Notes: generated from the sequence alone by a model not told the origin. A stretch of DNA of 64,000 nucleotides from Acidobacteriota bacterium (GCA_013289685.1 JABCZL010000004.1:310001-374000); one strand, 5' to 3'. Positions 25,542 to 34,521 are shown, counted from the first letter of the stretch. Made by a program: numbers and translations.

Positions 25542-26756
25542 CTAGCTGGCGCGGCTCTTCAGGACTTCCACGGCTTTATTCAACTGATCATCCACCGTGG
25601 GCTTGGGTTTGGCTTCCTGATCGGGAGTGGCAGCATTGTCCTCATCATCCGGACCCACTGATTCGTCTGCGTTGTCGGCCACCAGCACGTTGGGCGTGAT
25701 TGCCGTGTCCTGTATGGCTTTCCCGCCGGGCGAATAGTATTTCGCGACCGAAAGGATCAGTGCTCCGCCATCGGGCAGATCAATCGTCTTCTGCACCGAG
25801 CCGTCGCCGAAAGTTTTATCGCCGACCACGTCACCGCGTGCGTTCTCCAGGAGCGCGGCCGCAACAATCTCGGCCGGGCCCGACGTTCCCCGGTTTACGA
25901 GGACAGCGACGGGCAGAGACGTGATCGCTTTCGAAGGATCGGCATTGAAGGCCTCGCGGGGAAATTTCTGCCCCTGCAGGTAAGTGATGGTTCCGTGATT
26001 GAGAAATAAATTCGCAGCGGCTACGCCCTCACTCTCGTCTCCCTCGGCGCAGTTGCGAACGTCGAGCAGAATCTTCTTCGCGCCCGATTTCTCCAGCGCC
26101 TTGATCTTCGCGGCGATTTCTTGCGTCTTGCCCTTGGTCAGGGCTTCGACTTTTACATAGCCGATGCCATCGTCCATCATCTTGTCGGTCACCGGAGGAA
26201 TGCTGACCACGTCGCGCGTGATCGAAACTTTCTGGGGTTCGGCCTTGCGGGCGCGGACCACGGCAACGTTCAGCGTGGATCCCGGAGCCCCGGCCAGCAG
26301 ATTGCGGATTTCGGGCAGCGACATTTCCCGCGTGCTCTGCCCTTCAATCGATTCGAAAATGTCGGTCTGCTCGATCCCGGCTTTTTCGGCGGGCGATCCC
26401 GGCAACACGGCAACCACCGCCGCGTAACCGAAGCGCTTCGACACTACCGCGCCAATGCCGCCCTTGGATTCTGCCTTGTGGGTCTTGAATGCCTTGTAGG
26501 CGTCGGCCGACATATAGCTGGAGTTGGAATCGAGCGACTCCAGAAGTCCATGCAGCGCGCCGTCCGTCACCTTGGGAATGTTCGGTTCTTCGACATACTC
26601 ACTGCGCACGCGCGAGAGCACTTCGCTGTAAACCTGCAGTTGACGGTAAGAGCCGTCGTTGGAGGAGGCGTGCACGCCTCCCATCGAACCCACGACGACG
26701 AACAGTAATACGGCAAAGGAGGTGACGAGAATCGCTGCTTTGGTTTTCATGGACAT
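25542..26756 (-). CDS. S41 (C-terminal processing) protease-like protein, apparently without canonical catalytic residues
   Basis: Protein of 404 aa with an N-terminal signal/anchor (about 6-30), a PDZ domain (about 96-170) and an S41 domain. Length and layout match CtpA-like proteases that trim periplasmic proteins. In active members the nucleophile is the middle Ser of N-x-G-S-A-S-A-S-E and the base is Lys in FGKG. Here these read N288-RGTSGPAE and F316-G-D318-G, so an ungapped alignment puts Gly at the Ser position and Asp at the Lys position. The LDLRxNPGG loop is also altered to LDVRNCAEG. Ser292 sits one residue off and could still serve. Possibly a non-catalytic homologue or an acidobacterial variant. 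Confidence 0.85.
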   Translation of the reverse strand: MSMKTKAAILVTSFAVLLFVVVGSMGGVHASSNDGSYRQLQVYSEVLSRVRSEYVEEPNIPKVTDGALHGLLESLDSNSSYMSADAYKAFKTHKAESKGGIGAVVSKRFGYAAVVAVLPGSPAEKAGIEQTDIFESIEGQSTREMSLPEIRNLLAGAPGSTLNVAVVRARKAEPQKVSITRDVVSIPPVTDKMMDDGIGYVKVEALTKGKTQEIAAKIKALEKSGAKKILLDVRNCAEGDESEGVAAANLFLNHGTITYLQGQKFPREAFNADPSKAITSLPVAVLVNRGTSGPAEIVAAALLENARGDVVGDKTFGDGSVQKTIDLPDGGALILSVAKYYSPGGKAIQDTAITPNVLVADNADESVGPDDEDNAATPDQEAKPKPTVDDQLNKAVEVLKSRAS

Positions 26757-26993
26757 CTGTTTTGATCTTCTTCCGGAAGGAACTGCTTCCTGGTGAAACT
26801 CTGGCTATTATATCTCTCTAGATGCGGGTTTCGATCCCCAGGGTGCTTGATTTGAGCCTCTTCGGTAATCTGGGTCCAAAGCGGGCTCATGCGACAGACG
26901 GGCGAAACTGTGGTCGGTCAACCGACTTCCTCTCGGCGTGAAATTGAGGACTGCGCGGTCCTCGCCGTCTCCAACAAAACAAATGACTTAATT

Positions 26994-29018
26994 TCAGGGC
27001 GCAGGCTGAAAGCTAACGGTCAGATTAGTCTGAACCGAAACCTGCCGTCCGTTCATGACATAGGGTTTGAACTTCCATTGCTTCACGCCGTCGATGGCGT
27101 TGCGCGCAAAGGCCAGCGACCCTTGCAGGAACTTGGCGTCCTGCACGGTGCCGTCGCGGCCGATCAGAACCTGCAGGATTACTGTGCCCTTCTGGCTCTT
27201 GGCGCTGGCGGGATAGGCGAGGGCGGGCTGGTCGGTCAGCAGCGCACGCTCCTCAGCTTCGGGAACAGCGACCGGCTCAATCGAACGCATCGCCGTCTCG
27301 GGCGCCTTGTTTCCGCTGGCATCGGGAGTCATCGACGCCATTTGCGACTTCAGGCTCGAGGGAACATTGCCCGGAGGCGTGGCGTAGTGCGGCTGCGGAT
27401 TCTTCTGCGGCGCCGGTTGGGATGGAACGGACACTACAGGGGACGCGACCTGGGGAACTGCTGCCGGTATATCGGAATGCGGTGGCGCAGTCGTTGTAGG
27501 GGGAACGACTACCGCCGGAACCGGAGATGCAGTCGAAACAGGAGATTCAGAAGTGCCGCCTGCTGGCGCTTCGTTGACAGGCTGGGTCGCATCAGTGGAT
27601 GCGGGGGACTGCGTTCCGGAAGCTGGCGTCTGGTCGGCGGGAGTCGCACCGGATGGGTCGTCCGGGCCCGCAGGCTGTACCGCATTGGCGCCTAGGCTAT
27701 TCGGTTTCCTTACCGTCGGATCAACCACCGGCAAAACGTGAATCTGCGAAGGGTCGGTGGTGGCGTCGGGGATGTTCTCCACGACCGGCAACTTATACTC
27801 GTCTCCGGCTCGGCCGAAGTCTTCGTGGGCAGCCGGCGCCTGCTGCGTGGTGACAAGCTGTGGATTGAGCCAGGCATGTACGGTCAGCCTGCCCCGTGCC
27901 CATAACATGGTCATCCTGGGATGCCACGGCGCCTGGGGCGCGGCCAGAATCGCGCAGCTCGCCAGGACCAGCGCTCCGATGATTGCCCCTTTGTGCCGGA
28001 ATGGCGGACGGGCAGACTCCTCAGCTTCGTCGCGCTCGCCGGAAATATAGGCGAAAAGCTCAGCTTCTTTTTTCTGCTCGTGCTTCTCGTCTAACTTCGG
28101 CGCTGGCTTCGGCTCGTGCCGCTCCTCCTGGACACTTTGGACACTGGGGGGATTCGGTTTGGGCGCGGCTGCTCGCGCGACGTCGTCCCAACTCTTGGGA
28201 GGCGCCGGGGCTGCAGCAGGCGCCTCATCGAAGCCCAGCAATTCGAGTTTCGCAGGCGCTGGCGGCAGAGGGTCAGATTCTGGAATTGGGGCAGACTTGA
28301 CCGCTCGCGTTTTTAGAAACCACTCCAATCCTCGGGTCTCGCCCCGCCCAGGAGGTGACGGCGCATGCGCGGGCTCAGTCGGCGCTGCAGGGGTCAGCCC
28401 CGACTCTGCTACCGAGCCAGCCATCGGCTCCAAGTCTTTGAGACGATCGACCGGCTCGACTGCTGATGGGTGCAGCGATGCATGCACATCGGAGTCGGTT
28501 TCGAACTGGCCGCCTGGACTGGCCCCGGCCGACTGCAGGAACTCTCCTGCGCGCAAAGTTCTTTCTCTTGCCGACTCCGGAATCGTCGCTGCCGAACTCG
28601 CAGAGGCCCCGGCGGCAGCCGCGTGCGCCGCGGTCGCGGCCGATTCCTGCTTCGAGCGCAGCAGATCGCGCGCCGTGGTCAGGGTATCTCTGACCTGGCT
28701 GACCATCACGGGCTTGCGCAGAATCGAGTTCGCCCCGGCTTGCAGCGCCTGCGGAACGCTGACGTCGTTACTGACGATCGCCAGAGTAAGCGGGCGTTCG
28801 GCGGCCTTGCGTTCGCGGGCTGCCGTCAGGAGCAGTCCTGCTTCCGGCTGATTGTCCCAGTCAATGATGACGATCTGAAAATTCTGGTGGGTGACTTTCT
28901 CGACCGTGGTGACCGCCTCGGAGCAGAGCTCTCCCTCCACGTCGAGACCGGCCAGCACCTGAAGAATAGGCGCAGCCGTTCCCCCGTCCGAGGAAAACAA
29001 AAGGCAGCGAAGGGCCAT
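26994..29018 (-). CDS. Receiver-like domain fused to a membrane segment and TonB C-terminal domain
   Basis: Protein of 674 aa. Residues 1-120 look like a response-regulator receiver: VIIDWD with D53 in the phosphoacceptor position, SND strand and K102 in RKPV. A long Pro/Ala/Ser-rich region follows, one hydrophobic segment near 340-360 (IIGALVLASCAILAA), another Pro/Thr-rich stretch, then a TonB C-terminal domain (about 590-674, YPASAKSQKGTVILQVLIG...WKFKPYVMNG). TonB domains transmit energy to outer-membrane receptors. A cytoplasmic receiver on the same chain is unusual. No ExbB/ExbD genes are nearby. Confidence 0.8.
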   Translation of the reverse strand: MALRCLLFSSDGGTAAPILQVLAGLDVEGELCSEAVTTVEKVTHQNFQIVIIDWDNQPEAGLLLTAARERKAAERPLTLAIVSNDVSVPQALQAGANSILRKPVMVSQVRDTLTTARDLLRSKQESAATAAHAAAAGASASSAATIPESARERTLRAGEFLQSAGASPGGQFETDSDVHASLHPSAVEPVDRLKDLEPMAGSVAESGLTPAAPTEPAHAPSPPGRGETRGLEWFLKTRAVKSAPIPESDPLPPAPAKLELLGFDEAPAAAPAPPKSWDDVARAAAPKPNPPSVQSVQEERHEPKPAPKLDEKHEQKKEAELFAYISGERDEAEESARPPFRHKGAIIGALVLASCAILAAPQAPWHPRMTMLWARGRLTVHAWLNPQLVTTQQAPAAHEDFGRAGDEYKLPVVENIPDATTDPSQIHVLPVVDPTVRKPNSLGANAVQPAGPDDPSGATPADQTPASGTQSPASTDATQPVNEAPAGGTSESPVSTASPVPAVVVPPTTTAPPHSDIPAAVPQVASPVVSVPSQPAPQKNPQPHYATPPGNVPSSLKSQMASMTPDASGNKAPETAMRSIEPVAVPEAEERALLTDQPALAYPASAKSQKGTVILQVLIGRDGTVQDAKFLQGSLAFARNAIDGVKQWKFKPYVMNGRQVSVQTNLTVSFQPAP

Positions 29019-29165
29019 GCCCCTTTAGACTAGGGGCAACCAGTAACTGGGGCAAGATTACCGTGGGGGCGGAAGTCACGCCGGGGCAGGACCGCGAGTA
29101 CATGTACCGTGGTGCGCGGCTGCGCTAAAATGCTCGGTCGCAAACCGACCCAGCGCGCCCCTGGC

Positions 29166-29200
29166 TCTGTGTTCCTCTGTGCCCTCTGTGGTAAACGGTT
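29166..29200. repeat. CCTCTGTG-type intergenic repeat
   Basis: CTGTGTTCCTCTGTG followed by CCCTCTGTGGTAAACGG. Closely similar runs are at 38062-38093 and 48211-48246. It lies just ahead of the oxidoreductase gene start. Confidence 0.65.
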
Positions 29201-29228
29201 TGGTATGTGATACTTGGACCACCGCCCT

Positions 29229-30527
29229 ATGCCCCTGCAAGAACATAACTACTGGCTCACGACGGCAGAACTTCCCCAGGTTGACGCTGCCCGCTCCATC
29301 CCGGAGGTGGTCGATGTAGCCGTGATCGGGGCGGGTTTCACCGGACTCTCTGCCGCCCGAACACTCGCGAAACGCGGCGCGAAAGTTGCCGTGCTGGAAT
29401 CCGAAACCATCGGATGGGGCGCCAGTTCCCGCAACGGCGGCATGGTCCTGACCGGAATGAAGCTGGGGGTCAACCAACTCATTGCCATGTACGGACGCGA
29501 ACTCACGCAGCACATGTACGCCGCCTCGCTCGCGTCTATGGACTGCGTGGAACAGATCGTGCGCGAGGAAGGAATTGACTGCGACTTCGCGCGCTGCGGA
29601 CATCTTGAAGTCGCCTGCAAGCAGAAGCACTTCGACGACTACGCACGCCAAGCCGAAGTCATTGCCCGCGAGTTCCACCACACGCTGCGGGTTGTCCAGA
29701 AGCACGAACTGAGTTCCGAGATCGGCTCGACGATCTATTACGGAGGCATGGTCGATGAGGTCAGCGCGGGATGCAATCCCGCGCGCTACGTGGCAGGACT
29801 CGCCCGCGCTGCCATGAAAGCGGGGGCGGAGATCTTTGAGCATGCTCGCGTTGAAACCATTCAGCGTGACTCGCGCCAGGGAGAACAGGGATGGAAGCTT
29901 GCCACGTCTCGCGGCCCGCTCTGGGCGCGTGAAGTCTTCGTCGGGACGAGCGGCTATACCGGCAAGGCCACGCCCGCGCTGCAGAAGAAACTTATCCCTA
30001 TCGGGTCTTTCATTATTACTACCGAAGTGCTGCCCGAAGCGCTGGCCCGCGAGCTGAGCCCGCGCAACCGCATGATCTACGATTCGAAAAACTATCTGTA
30101 CTACTACCGGCTCACGCCGGACCGCCGCATGTTGTTCGGCGGGCGCGCGGCGTTCTTCCCCGAGACCGATCAGACGGTGCGACGCAGCGCCGAAATCCTG
30201 CGCCGCGGGATGATCGACGTCTATCCGCAGCTCAGCGACGCCAAGATCGACTACGTCTGGGGAGGCACGCTCGACCTCGCGTTCGACATCATGCCCCACG
30301 CAGGGCAAATCGACGGCATGTACTACGCTGTCGGATATGCCGGACACGGCGTGGCCATGGCGACGTATCAAGGCCAGAAGATTGCCGAACTCATGGCCGG
30401 GGATAAGCCGGAGAACCCGTTCGTGGGAATTCCGTTCCCGAGCGCGCCGCTCGGGTTGTACAACGGGAGGCCGTGGTTTCTGCCGTTCGCGGGGGCATGG
30501 TATAAGTTTCTGGATTGGGTGAGCTGA
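29229..30527 (+). CDS. FAD-dependent amine oxidase-like protein (DAO/PuuB-like)
   Basis: Protein of 432 aa from ATG 29229, chosen over TTG 29214. Near residues 28-45 the dinucleotide fold VAVIGAGFTGLSAA is clear, followed by GWGASSRNGG, typical of the gamma-glutamylputrescine oxidase/DAO group. Late in the protein YYAVGYAGHGVAMATYQGQKIAELM is the usual FAD-binding end. Family reaction: oxidative deamination using O2. The substrate here is not known; an APC permease lies about 1.6 kb downstream on the opposite strand. Confidence 0.88.
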   Translation: MPLQEHNYWLTTAELPQVDAARSIPEVVDVAVIGAGFTGLSAARTLAKRGAKVAVLESETIGWGASSRNGGMVLTGMKLGVNQLIAMYGRELTQHMYAASLASMDCVEQIVREEGIDCDFARCGHLEVACKQKHFDDYARQAEVIAREFHHTLRVVQKHELSSEIGSTIYYGGMVDEVSAGCNPARYVAGLARAAMKAGAEIFEHARVETIQRDSRQGEQGWKLATSRGPLWAREVFVGTSGYTGKATPALQKKLIPIGSFIITTEVLPEALARELSPRNRMIYDSKNYLYYYRLTPDRRMLFGGRAAFFPETDQTVRRSAEILRRGMIDVYPQLSDAKIDYVWGGTLDLAFDIMPHAGQIDGMYYAVGYAGHGVAMATYQGQKIAELMAGDKPENPFVGIPFPSAPLGLYNGRPWFLPFAGAWYKFLDWVS

Positions 30528-30677
30528 ATGGACGTTGAAGGTCAGAAGGAAGTTGAAGGTCAGAAGCAAGAAGAGAAAGCCTTCCTCGCTCTCGCGGAAC
30601 GCTTTCGAGCCGCCGCCGATCCTCACGAAGTAAAGCAGTTGGGCGACCAGATGGGGCGGTTCGTATTCGGCGAATGA
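30528..30677 (+). CDS. Tiny conserved-looking ORF, upstream partner of a frameshifted gene
   Basis: ATG 30528 directly follows the previous stop; 49 aa, acidic and helical, ending GDQMGRFVFGE. Its stop overlaps the ATG of the next frame (ATGA at 30674). I recall pairs of this kind (short helical ORF overlapping a ~100-aa protein with an EYWISG motif) from many genomes, but no role is known to me. A near-duplicate pentad (VEGQK) occurs at its N-terminus. Confidence 0.5.
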   Translation: MDVEGQKEVEGQKQEEKAFLALAERFRAAADPHEVKQLGDQMGRFVFGE

Positions 30678-31040
30678 ATTTCAAGAACAGCGATCCTGCG
30701 ATGCCGAAATCCGGGACCAAATCGCGCGTCATGTACATCGAGTGCAAGGCCGAGAGCCTGAACGGGCCCGCTCGGATCGAGCCGTGTAACATTCTCGAAA
30801 ACCGGGAAGAGCATCTACTACAAGGGCCATTTATTTCATAGCCTCAAGGGTTCCGGTTTCAAGACGAACTACCGCAACGTGCAGACGGGAGAGGAATATT
30901 GGATCTCCGGCCCACGCGGCGACGGTCAGGATCGTCTGTACGTCAGCAACATTCCGGTTGAGATCGATGAGGATGTGCGAGAGGAGTATTGGGCCAAGAT
31001 TCGCAAGAAGCCTCAGCTTAAGAGTCAGTCGCGAACGTAA
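30674..31040 (+). pseudogene. Frameshifted ~110-aa conserved protein
   Basis: Reading from ATG 30674 gives KSRVMYIECKAESLNGPARI and then leaves the family pattern, ending in TAG about 130 nt on. Shifting frame near 30777-30782 restores a long conserved run: RVTFSKTGKSIYYKG, then SLKGSGFKTNYRNVQTGEEYWISG and VEIDEDVREEYWAKI, ending at TAA 31038. The two halves together form one protein, so a single-base indel has split it. It could be a real mutation or an assembly error. Function of the family is unknown to me. Confidence 0.7.
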
Positions 31041-31084
31041 CTTCACCGTGTCCTTTCACCTGAGGGAGCCATGAACTGGTCTAA

Positions 31085-31160
31085 TCCAGCGGGTTGCATA
31101 GATCCTTCGGCCCGCAAAGGACGCGGACCTCAGGATGACAGATCCCGAGGATGACAAATC
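31085..31160. repeat. Diverged TCATCCTGAGG repeat
   Basis: GGGTTGCATAGATCCTTCGG, then GGACCTCAGGATGACAGATCCC and a second GAGGATGACAAATCCC. The right end is tandemly repeated. The layout matches the right half of the 22467 element (TGCATAGGTCCTTC...CTCAGGATGACA). Confidence 0.65.
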
Positions 31161-31177
31161 CCGTGACTACGAGGGAG

Positions 31178-31582
31178 TCACCGGAACGGATTCCGAACTG
31201 TCAACTTGCCGTTGATCACCTGCCCGTCCTGCATATCCTCCGAATAAAGGATCGTGCATCTCGCTTCTAAGGCAGAGGCGACGATGAGAGCATCGTAAAT
31301 CCTATAACCATATTTTTCTGCGATGGCTAACGCCTCTTTGTGAGTATCAATCGTGATTGGGAGCGGCTTGGGGCAGAGGACCTTGACGCTTCCTAAAGCG
31401 AGATGAACCTCGCTCCAGGGCATCTTAGTCTTTTTCCTTACCACTGCGGCAAACTCGTTCAGGACCTGCACGCTGACCGTTCCGCCTGCGGAAATCAATT
31501 CCTCCGCGTCCTGGGAGCGCGGATCATCCTGCGCGATCGCATACACAAAAACGTTCGTATCGAGAAACACTCTATCGCTCAT
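31178..31582 (-). CDS. PIN-domain toxin (VapC-like)
   Basis: Protein of 134 aa from ATG 31582. It has the PIN acidic set: FLDTNVFVYA with the first Asp, a mid Glu in LNEFAAV, YDALIVASAL with Asp, and a terminal SEDM. PIN toxins are metal-dependent RNases that cut tRNA or rRNA. The start overlaps the antitoxin end by 11 nt, the usual coupling. Confidence 0.88.
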   Translation of the reverse strand: MSDRVFLDTNVFVYAIAQDDPRSQDAEELISAGGTVSVQVLNEFAAVVRKKTKMPWSEVHLALGSVKVLCPKPLPITIDTHKEALAIAEKYGYRIYDALIVASALEARCTILYSEDMQDGQVINGKLTVRNPFR

Positions 31583-31802
31583 TCGCTTCCTCACGGTCAA
31601 AAACGAATCCGGGAGGAAAGGGACGCCGCAGCTTACGCAGGCGAGCTATCGCGCGCTGCCGGCTTCGGTCGCGGGCCACTGCAAACGTTCGTGCGTCAGC
31701 GATCTGAACCTCGATATCGTCGCCTTCTTTCAGATCAAGCGCCTCAACGACCGCGGCGGGCAAGCGAATGGCCAGGCTGTTGCCCCACTTCGACACCTGC
31801 AT
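31572..31802 (-). CDS. AbrB/MazE-family antitoxin
   Basis: Protein of 76 aa. VSKWGNSLAIRLPAAVVEALDLKEGD is the swapped-hairpin AbrB/MazE DNA-binding domain; the C-terminal half, rich in Arg and Phe/Pro, would wrap the toxin. GGAGGG lies 7-8 nt before the ATG, and a 14-bp palindrome lies 32 nt upstream, fitting autoregulation. Confidence 0.88.
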   Translation of the reverse strand: MQVSKWGNSLAIRLPAAVVEALDLKEGDDIEVQIADARTFAVARDRSRQRAIARLRKLRRPFPPGFVFDREEANER

Positions 31803-31825
31803 GGAATATCCCTCCGTTGATCTAC

Positions 31826-31847
31826 ATTATGATTGTATATCTATACA
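31826..31847 (-). promoter_or_regulatory. Operator palindrome and -10-like box of the antitoxin-toxin operon
   Basis: TGTATA-TC-TATACA at 31834-31847 is a perfect 6-bp inverted repeat (plus-strand reading). On the minus strand it sits just upstream of CATAAT (31826-31831), a good -10 match, about 25 nt before the antitoxin start. No clear -35 is seen. Binding of the AbrB-like antitoxin here is inferred. Confidence 0.55.
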
Positions 31848-32134
31848 CTTGCGCCAGCAAGCTCGGCGGAGCAGCTTTCGCAGCGGAGGGATGCTGCACC
31901 AAAATTGGTTCGAGTTGCTGCAAGAGCTTGCGCAACAACAGCTTACAAAGTATGGACGCTGTGAATAACAAGGCCCGTAACGCCCTCAAAACAAGCCACT
32001 TAATCCCGCAAGTTAAAGCGGTTTAACTTCCCGTCACAGGGCAGCGAAATCGGGCAGGGGAGAAGGGTCACGGCTGCTACTCTGCGCCCAAGAGCCAGCC
32101 TTAGAATCTCCGCACGAGGCAATTCCCAGAGCGG
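31848..32134. other. Intergenic stretch without a visible gene
   Basis: With the promoter to its left this makes a ~330-nt gap between divergent-to-tail genes. I see no coding pattern, no clear hairpin terminator and none of the named repeat families. Confidence 0.5.
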
Positions 32135-33526
32135 CTAGTTGACCGCCGTGGGACTCGGACCAACATCGGGCGGTTTTCTCCGCCGGACGATTCCATAGAC
32201 CACGGGCCCCACCAGGATCGCGACGGCACCGCCGATGGTCGCGAACTTGTCACCGCCGACCAGCGCCACGATCGCCATCACCACCGGCGCGGCCACAACG
32301 TAGAGCAAGCCCACGCGCCCGCCGGGAACGGTAAACGAACGTTTTATTTCGGGCCGCATGCGGCGCAACTTCCACGCCGAGAGCACCGTCAACACTGTCG
32401 TCGCCGAGCGCAGCCAGATGTACACCGAAATCAGTTCGGCCAGGCTCTGCCAGGCGAGCAGGCCGTAGATCACGGCCGACACGACAATTGCCAGCCACGG
32501 CGTTCCGTAACGCGAGTGCTTGCGCGTCAGTGCTTGCGGGAGATATCCGTCTTCGGCCATGGCGAAGGGCATGCGGGTGGTGGTAAGCACGGTGCTGTTC
32601 AGCAGCGCGACATTGCCGACCATGGCGGCCAGCGTCATCCATGTGCCTAGCCACGGCCTTCCGTGGAATGTGCCACCGATAATTCCGGCTGCGTCGGAGA
32701 AGAATCCGGTATGCCAGTGGTCCCAGTTACCGGCCGACGCGAGTCCTGCCAGCGTTGGCAGAAAATACGCCGCAATCGACAGCGGCACCACCAGCGCCAA
32801 GGCCCGCGGATAGGCTCGTTGCGGGTTCTCGACTTCTTCCGCTACCGTGGAGAGTTGTTCGTATCCCGAGTACAGCCACAGACCCAGCGCCAGCCCCACG
32901 CCGAATACTTTGAATGTCGCCTGATGCGGGGGCACCAACGGCGAGAACGGATTATGGTGCCAGTGCGCCAGCCCCATAACGACCATAGTCATCACCGGGA
33001 TGAAAATGAAGATCTCCAGCGCTGTCGCGACCTGCCCCACCATCTTGATACCGCGCACGTTGATCCAGGTCAGCACCGCGATCAGCGCCGCCGAGACGAG
33101 GTAGTGCTGCCACCACGTCATGTTCGGAAAGGGGTATTTCAAATAATCGCTGAACAGGACGGCATAGGCTCCCCCCAGCAGGAACGACGCCGTCCAGTTC
33201 CACCAGCCGGCAAGGAATCCCCAGAAGTCGCCGAAGGCGGCGCGCGTCCAGCGATAGAAGCCGCCCTCGACGGGCATGGCGGTAGTCAGTTCCGCCGAAA
33301 CCAGCGATACCGGGATGCACCAGAAGAACGGCAGGATCAGCAGGTAGACCAGCGTCATCCCCGGGCCCGAGGTGGTGACCATGTCCTCGAGTCCGAAGGG
33401 CCCACCCGTTGTGTAGGAAAACATGACGAAGACGAGGTAGAAGAGGCCAGCCTTGCGGAGAGTGGATTGGGTGAGTGAGGATTGCCTCTGATTGGTCACA
33501 GTGATGGTGCTCTCGACCGCCTTCAA
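32135..33526 (-). CDS. APC-superfamily amino acid/polyamine permease
   Basis: Protein of 463 aa with about twelve hydrophobic segments. The first helix holds YTTGGPFGLEDMV, matching the unwound glycine-rich TM1 substrate site of APC transporters; MPVEGGFYRWTRAAFG follows TM2, and the EEVENPQRAYPRAL loop is a further family hallmark. It imports an amino acid or polyamine by proton or sodium symport; which one cannot be told. Its start overlaps the end of the DUF3806-like gene by 4 nt, so they are probably co-transcribed. Confidence 0.9.
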   Translation of the reverse strand: MKAVESTITVTNQRQSSLTQSTLRKAGLFYLVFVMFSYTTGGPFGLEDMVTTSGPGMTLVYLLILPFFWCIPVSLVSAELTTAMPVEGGFYRWTRAAFGDFWGFLAGWWNWTASFLLGGAYAVLFSDYLKYPFPNMTWWQHYLVSAALIAVLTWINVRGIKMVGQVATALEIFIFIPVMTMVVMGLAHWHHNPFSPLVPPHQATFKVFGVGLALGLWLYSGYEQLSTVAEEVENPQRAYPRALALVVPLSIAAYFLPTLAGLASAGNWDHWHTGFFSDAAGIIGGTFHGRPWLGTWMTLAAMVGNVALLNSTVLTTTRMPFAMAEDGYLPQALTRKHSRYGTPWLAIVVSAVIYGLLAWQSLAELISVYIWLRSATTVLTVLSAWKLRRMRPEIKRSFTVPGGRVGLLYVVAAPVVMAIVALVGGDKFATIGGAVAILVGPVVYGIVRRRKPPDVGPSPTAVN

Positions 33527-33954
33527 CGGAATGAGTCAAGTTGACGTTCGATCCGCCCGAAGGCTCCCTCAAGAAAGTTGGTCTCTCGCCGCTCCCAACG
33601 CTTTGCCACAAAATTCGCCGGGTACACAAGCACGTCCCCGGTCCCGGGCAGCCCAAAGACCGCAAGATCGGAACCGTGCTGGTCTGTTGCAATTACCCAC
33701 CTGAGTCCGAGGCCTTCGACCAGATGTCGCCCGAAGGCAATGCCGACGCTGTTGATGATTCTGTTCGCCTCCGCCGCGTTGTCCGTGGCTTCGGTAGCCA
33801 TCCATCGGGCGAACGCGCGGTCCAACGCGCCAAGAGTTAGCGGTTCCCCCGAATCCTCGGGAGAAAAGGCGCTGACAAACTCAGTTGCGTTCTGAAGCTG
33901 TTCTTCGATCCAAGCTTGCTCTTTTTCGCTAGGTGCGTCGATCTTCTGTTCCAT
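33523..33954 (-). CDS. DUF3806-like protein
   Basis: Protein of 143 aa. An N-terminal helical half is followed by INSVGIAFGRHLVEGLGLRW, VIATDQHGSDLAVFG and VYPANFVAKRWE, which match the DUF3806 pattern as I remember it. No catalytic residues evident; cytoplasmic. It overlaps the permease start by 4 nt. Confidence 0.65.
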   Translation of the reverse strand: MEQKIDAPSEKEQAWIEEQLQNATEFVSAFSPEDSGEPLTLGALDRAFARWMATEATDNAAEANRIINSVGIAFGRHLVEGLGLRWVIATDQHGSDLAVFGLPGTGDVLVYPANFVAKRWERRETNFLEGAFGRIERQLDSFR

Positions 33955-33984
33955 GAAGGGCTCTGAAGACTTCTCATACTTAAG

Positions 33985-34521
33985 TTACGCGGCCAGCCTT
34001 CCCGTCAGCGCGCCTTCCAGTTCCAGCAGCTTTCGCTTCACGTCGAGGCCACCGCCATAACCGCAGAGCTTGCCGTCCGACGCGATTACGCGATGGCAGG
34101 GGACGACGATCGCCACCGGGTTCCGATTATTGGCCATCCCGACGGCGCGAAAGCCCTGAGGCCTGCCGACGGCGCGCGCAATGTCGCCGTAGGAGCGTGT
34201 CTCGCCATAAGGAATCGCGAGCAACGCGCGCCAGCACGCCAGCTGAAAATCCGTACCGCGCAGGTCGAGCGCGAAGGTGAACTCGCGCCTTTTGCCCGCG
34301 AAGTATTCTTCGAGTTCGCGAACATAAGAACGCATCGCCGACGCAGATTCCTCGAAGCGTACGCCCTTGGTCTCGGCCCGTAGATCGCGCGGGTTCGGAC
34401 GAATCGTCTGCTGCCCTGGCAAGCGTGCCTCAAACTCCAACGCAACCAGGCCCCGGCCGGAAGCAGCCAGAAAGAGCGGTCCGACAGGTGAGGTAAACAT
34501 CGTGGAATGAAGCATTTCCAT
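33985..34521 (-). CDS. ogt: Methylated-DNA--protein-cysteine methyltransferase
   Basis: Protein of 178 aa. It repairs O6-alkylguanine by moving the alkyl group to its own Cys. The active site PCHRV is present with C142, preceded by GMANNRNPVAIVV and followed by GYGGGLDVKRKLLELE. The N-terminal domain (about 1-85) is of Ogt type without an Ada regulatory part. Single gene. Confidence 0.94.
   Translation of the reverse strand: MEMLHSTMFTSPVGPLFLAASGRGLVALEFEARLPGQQTIRPNPRDLRAETKGVRFEESASAMRSYVRELEEYFAGKRREFTFALDLRGTDFQLACWRALLAIPYGETRSYGDIARAVGRPQGFRAVGMANNRNPVAIVVPCHRVIASDGKLCGYGGGLDVKRKLLELEGALTGRLAA

Noticed and set aside
29076..30626. 516-codon minus frame opposite the oxidoreductase
   Set aside because: Shadow of the FAD enzyme gene; no recognisable fold.
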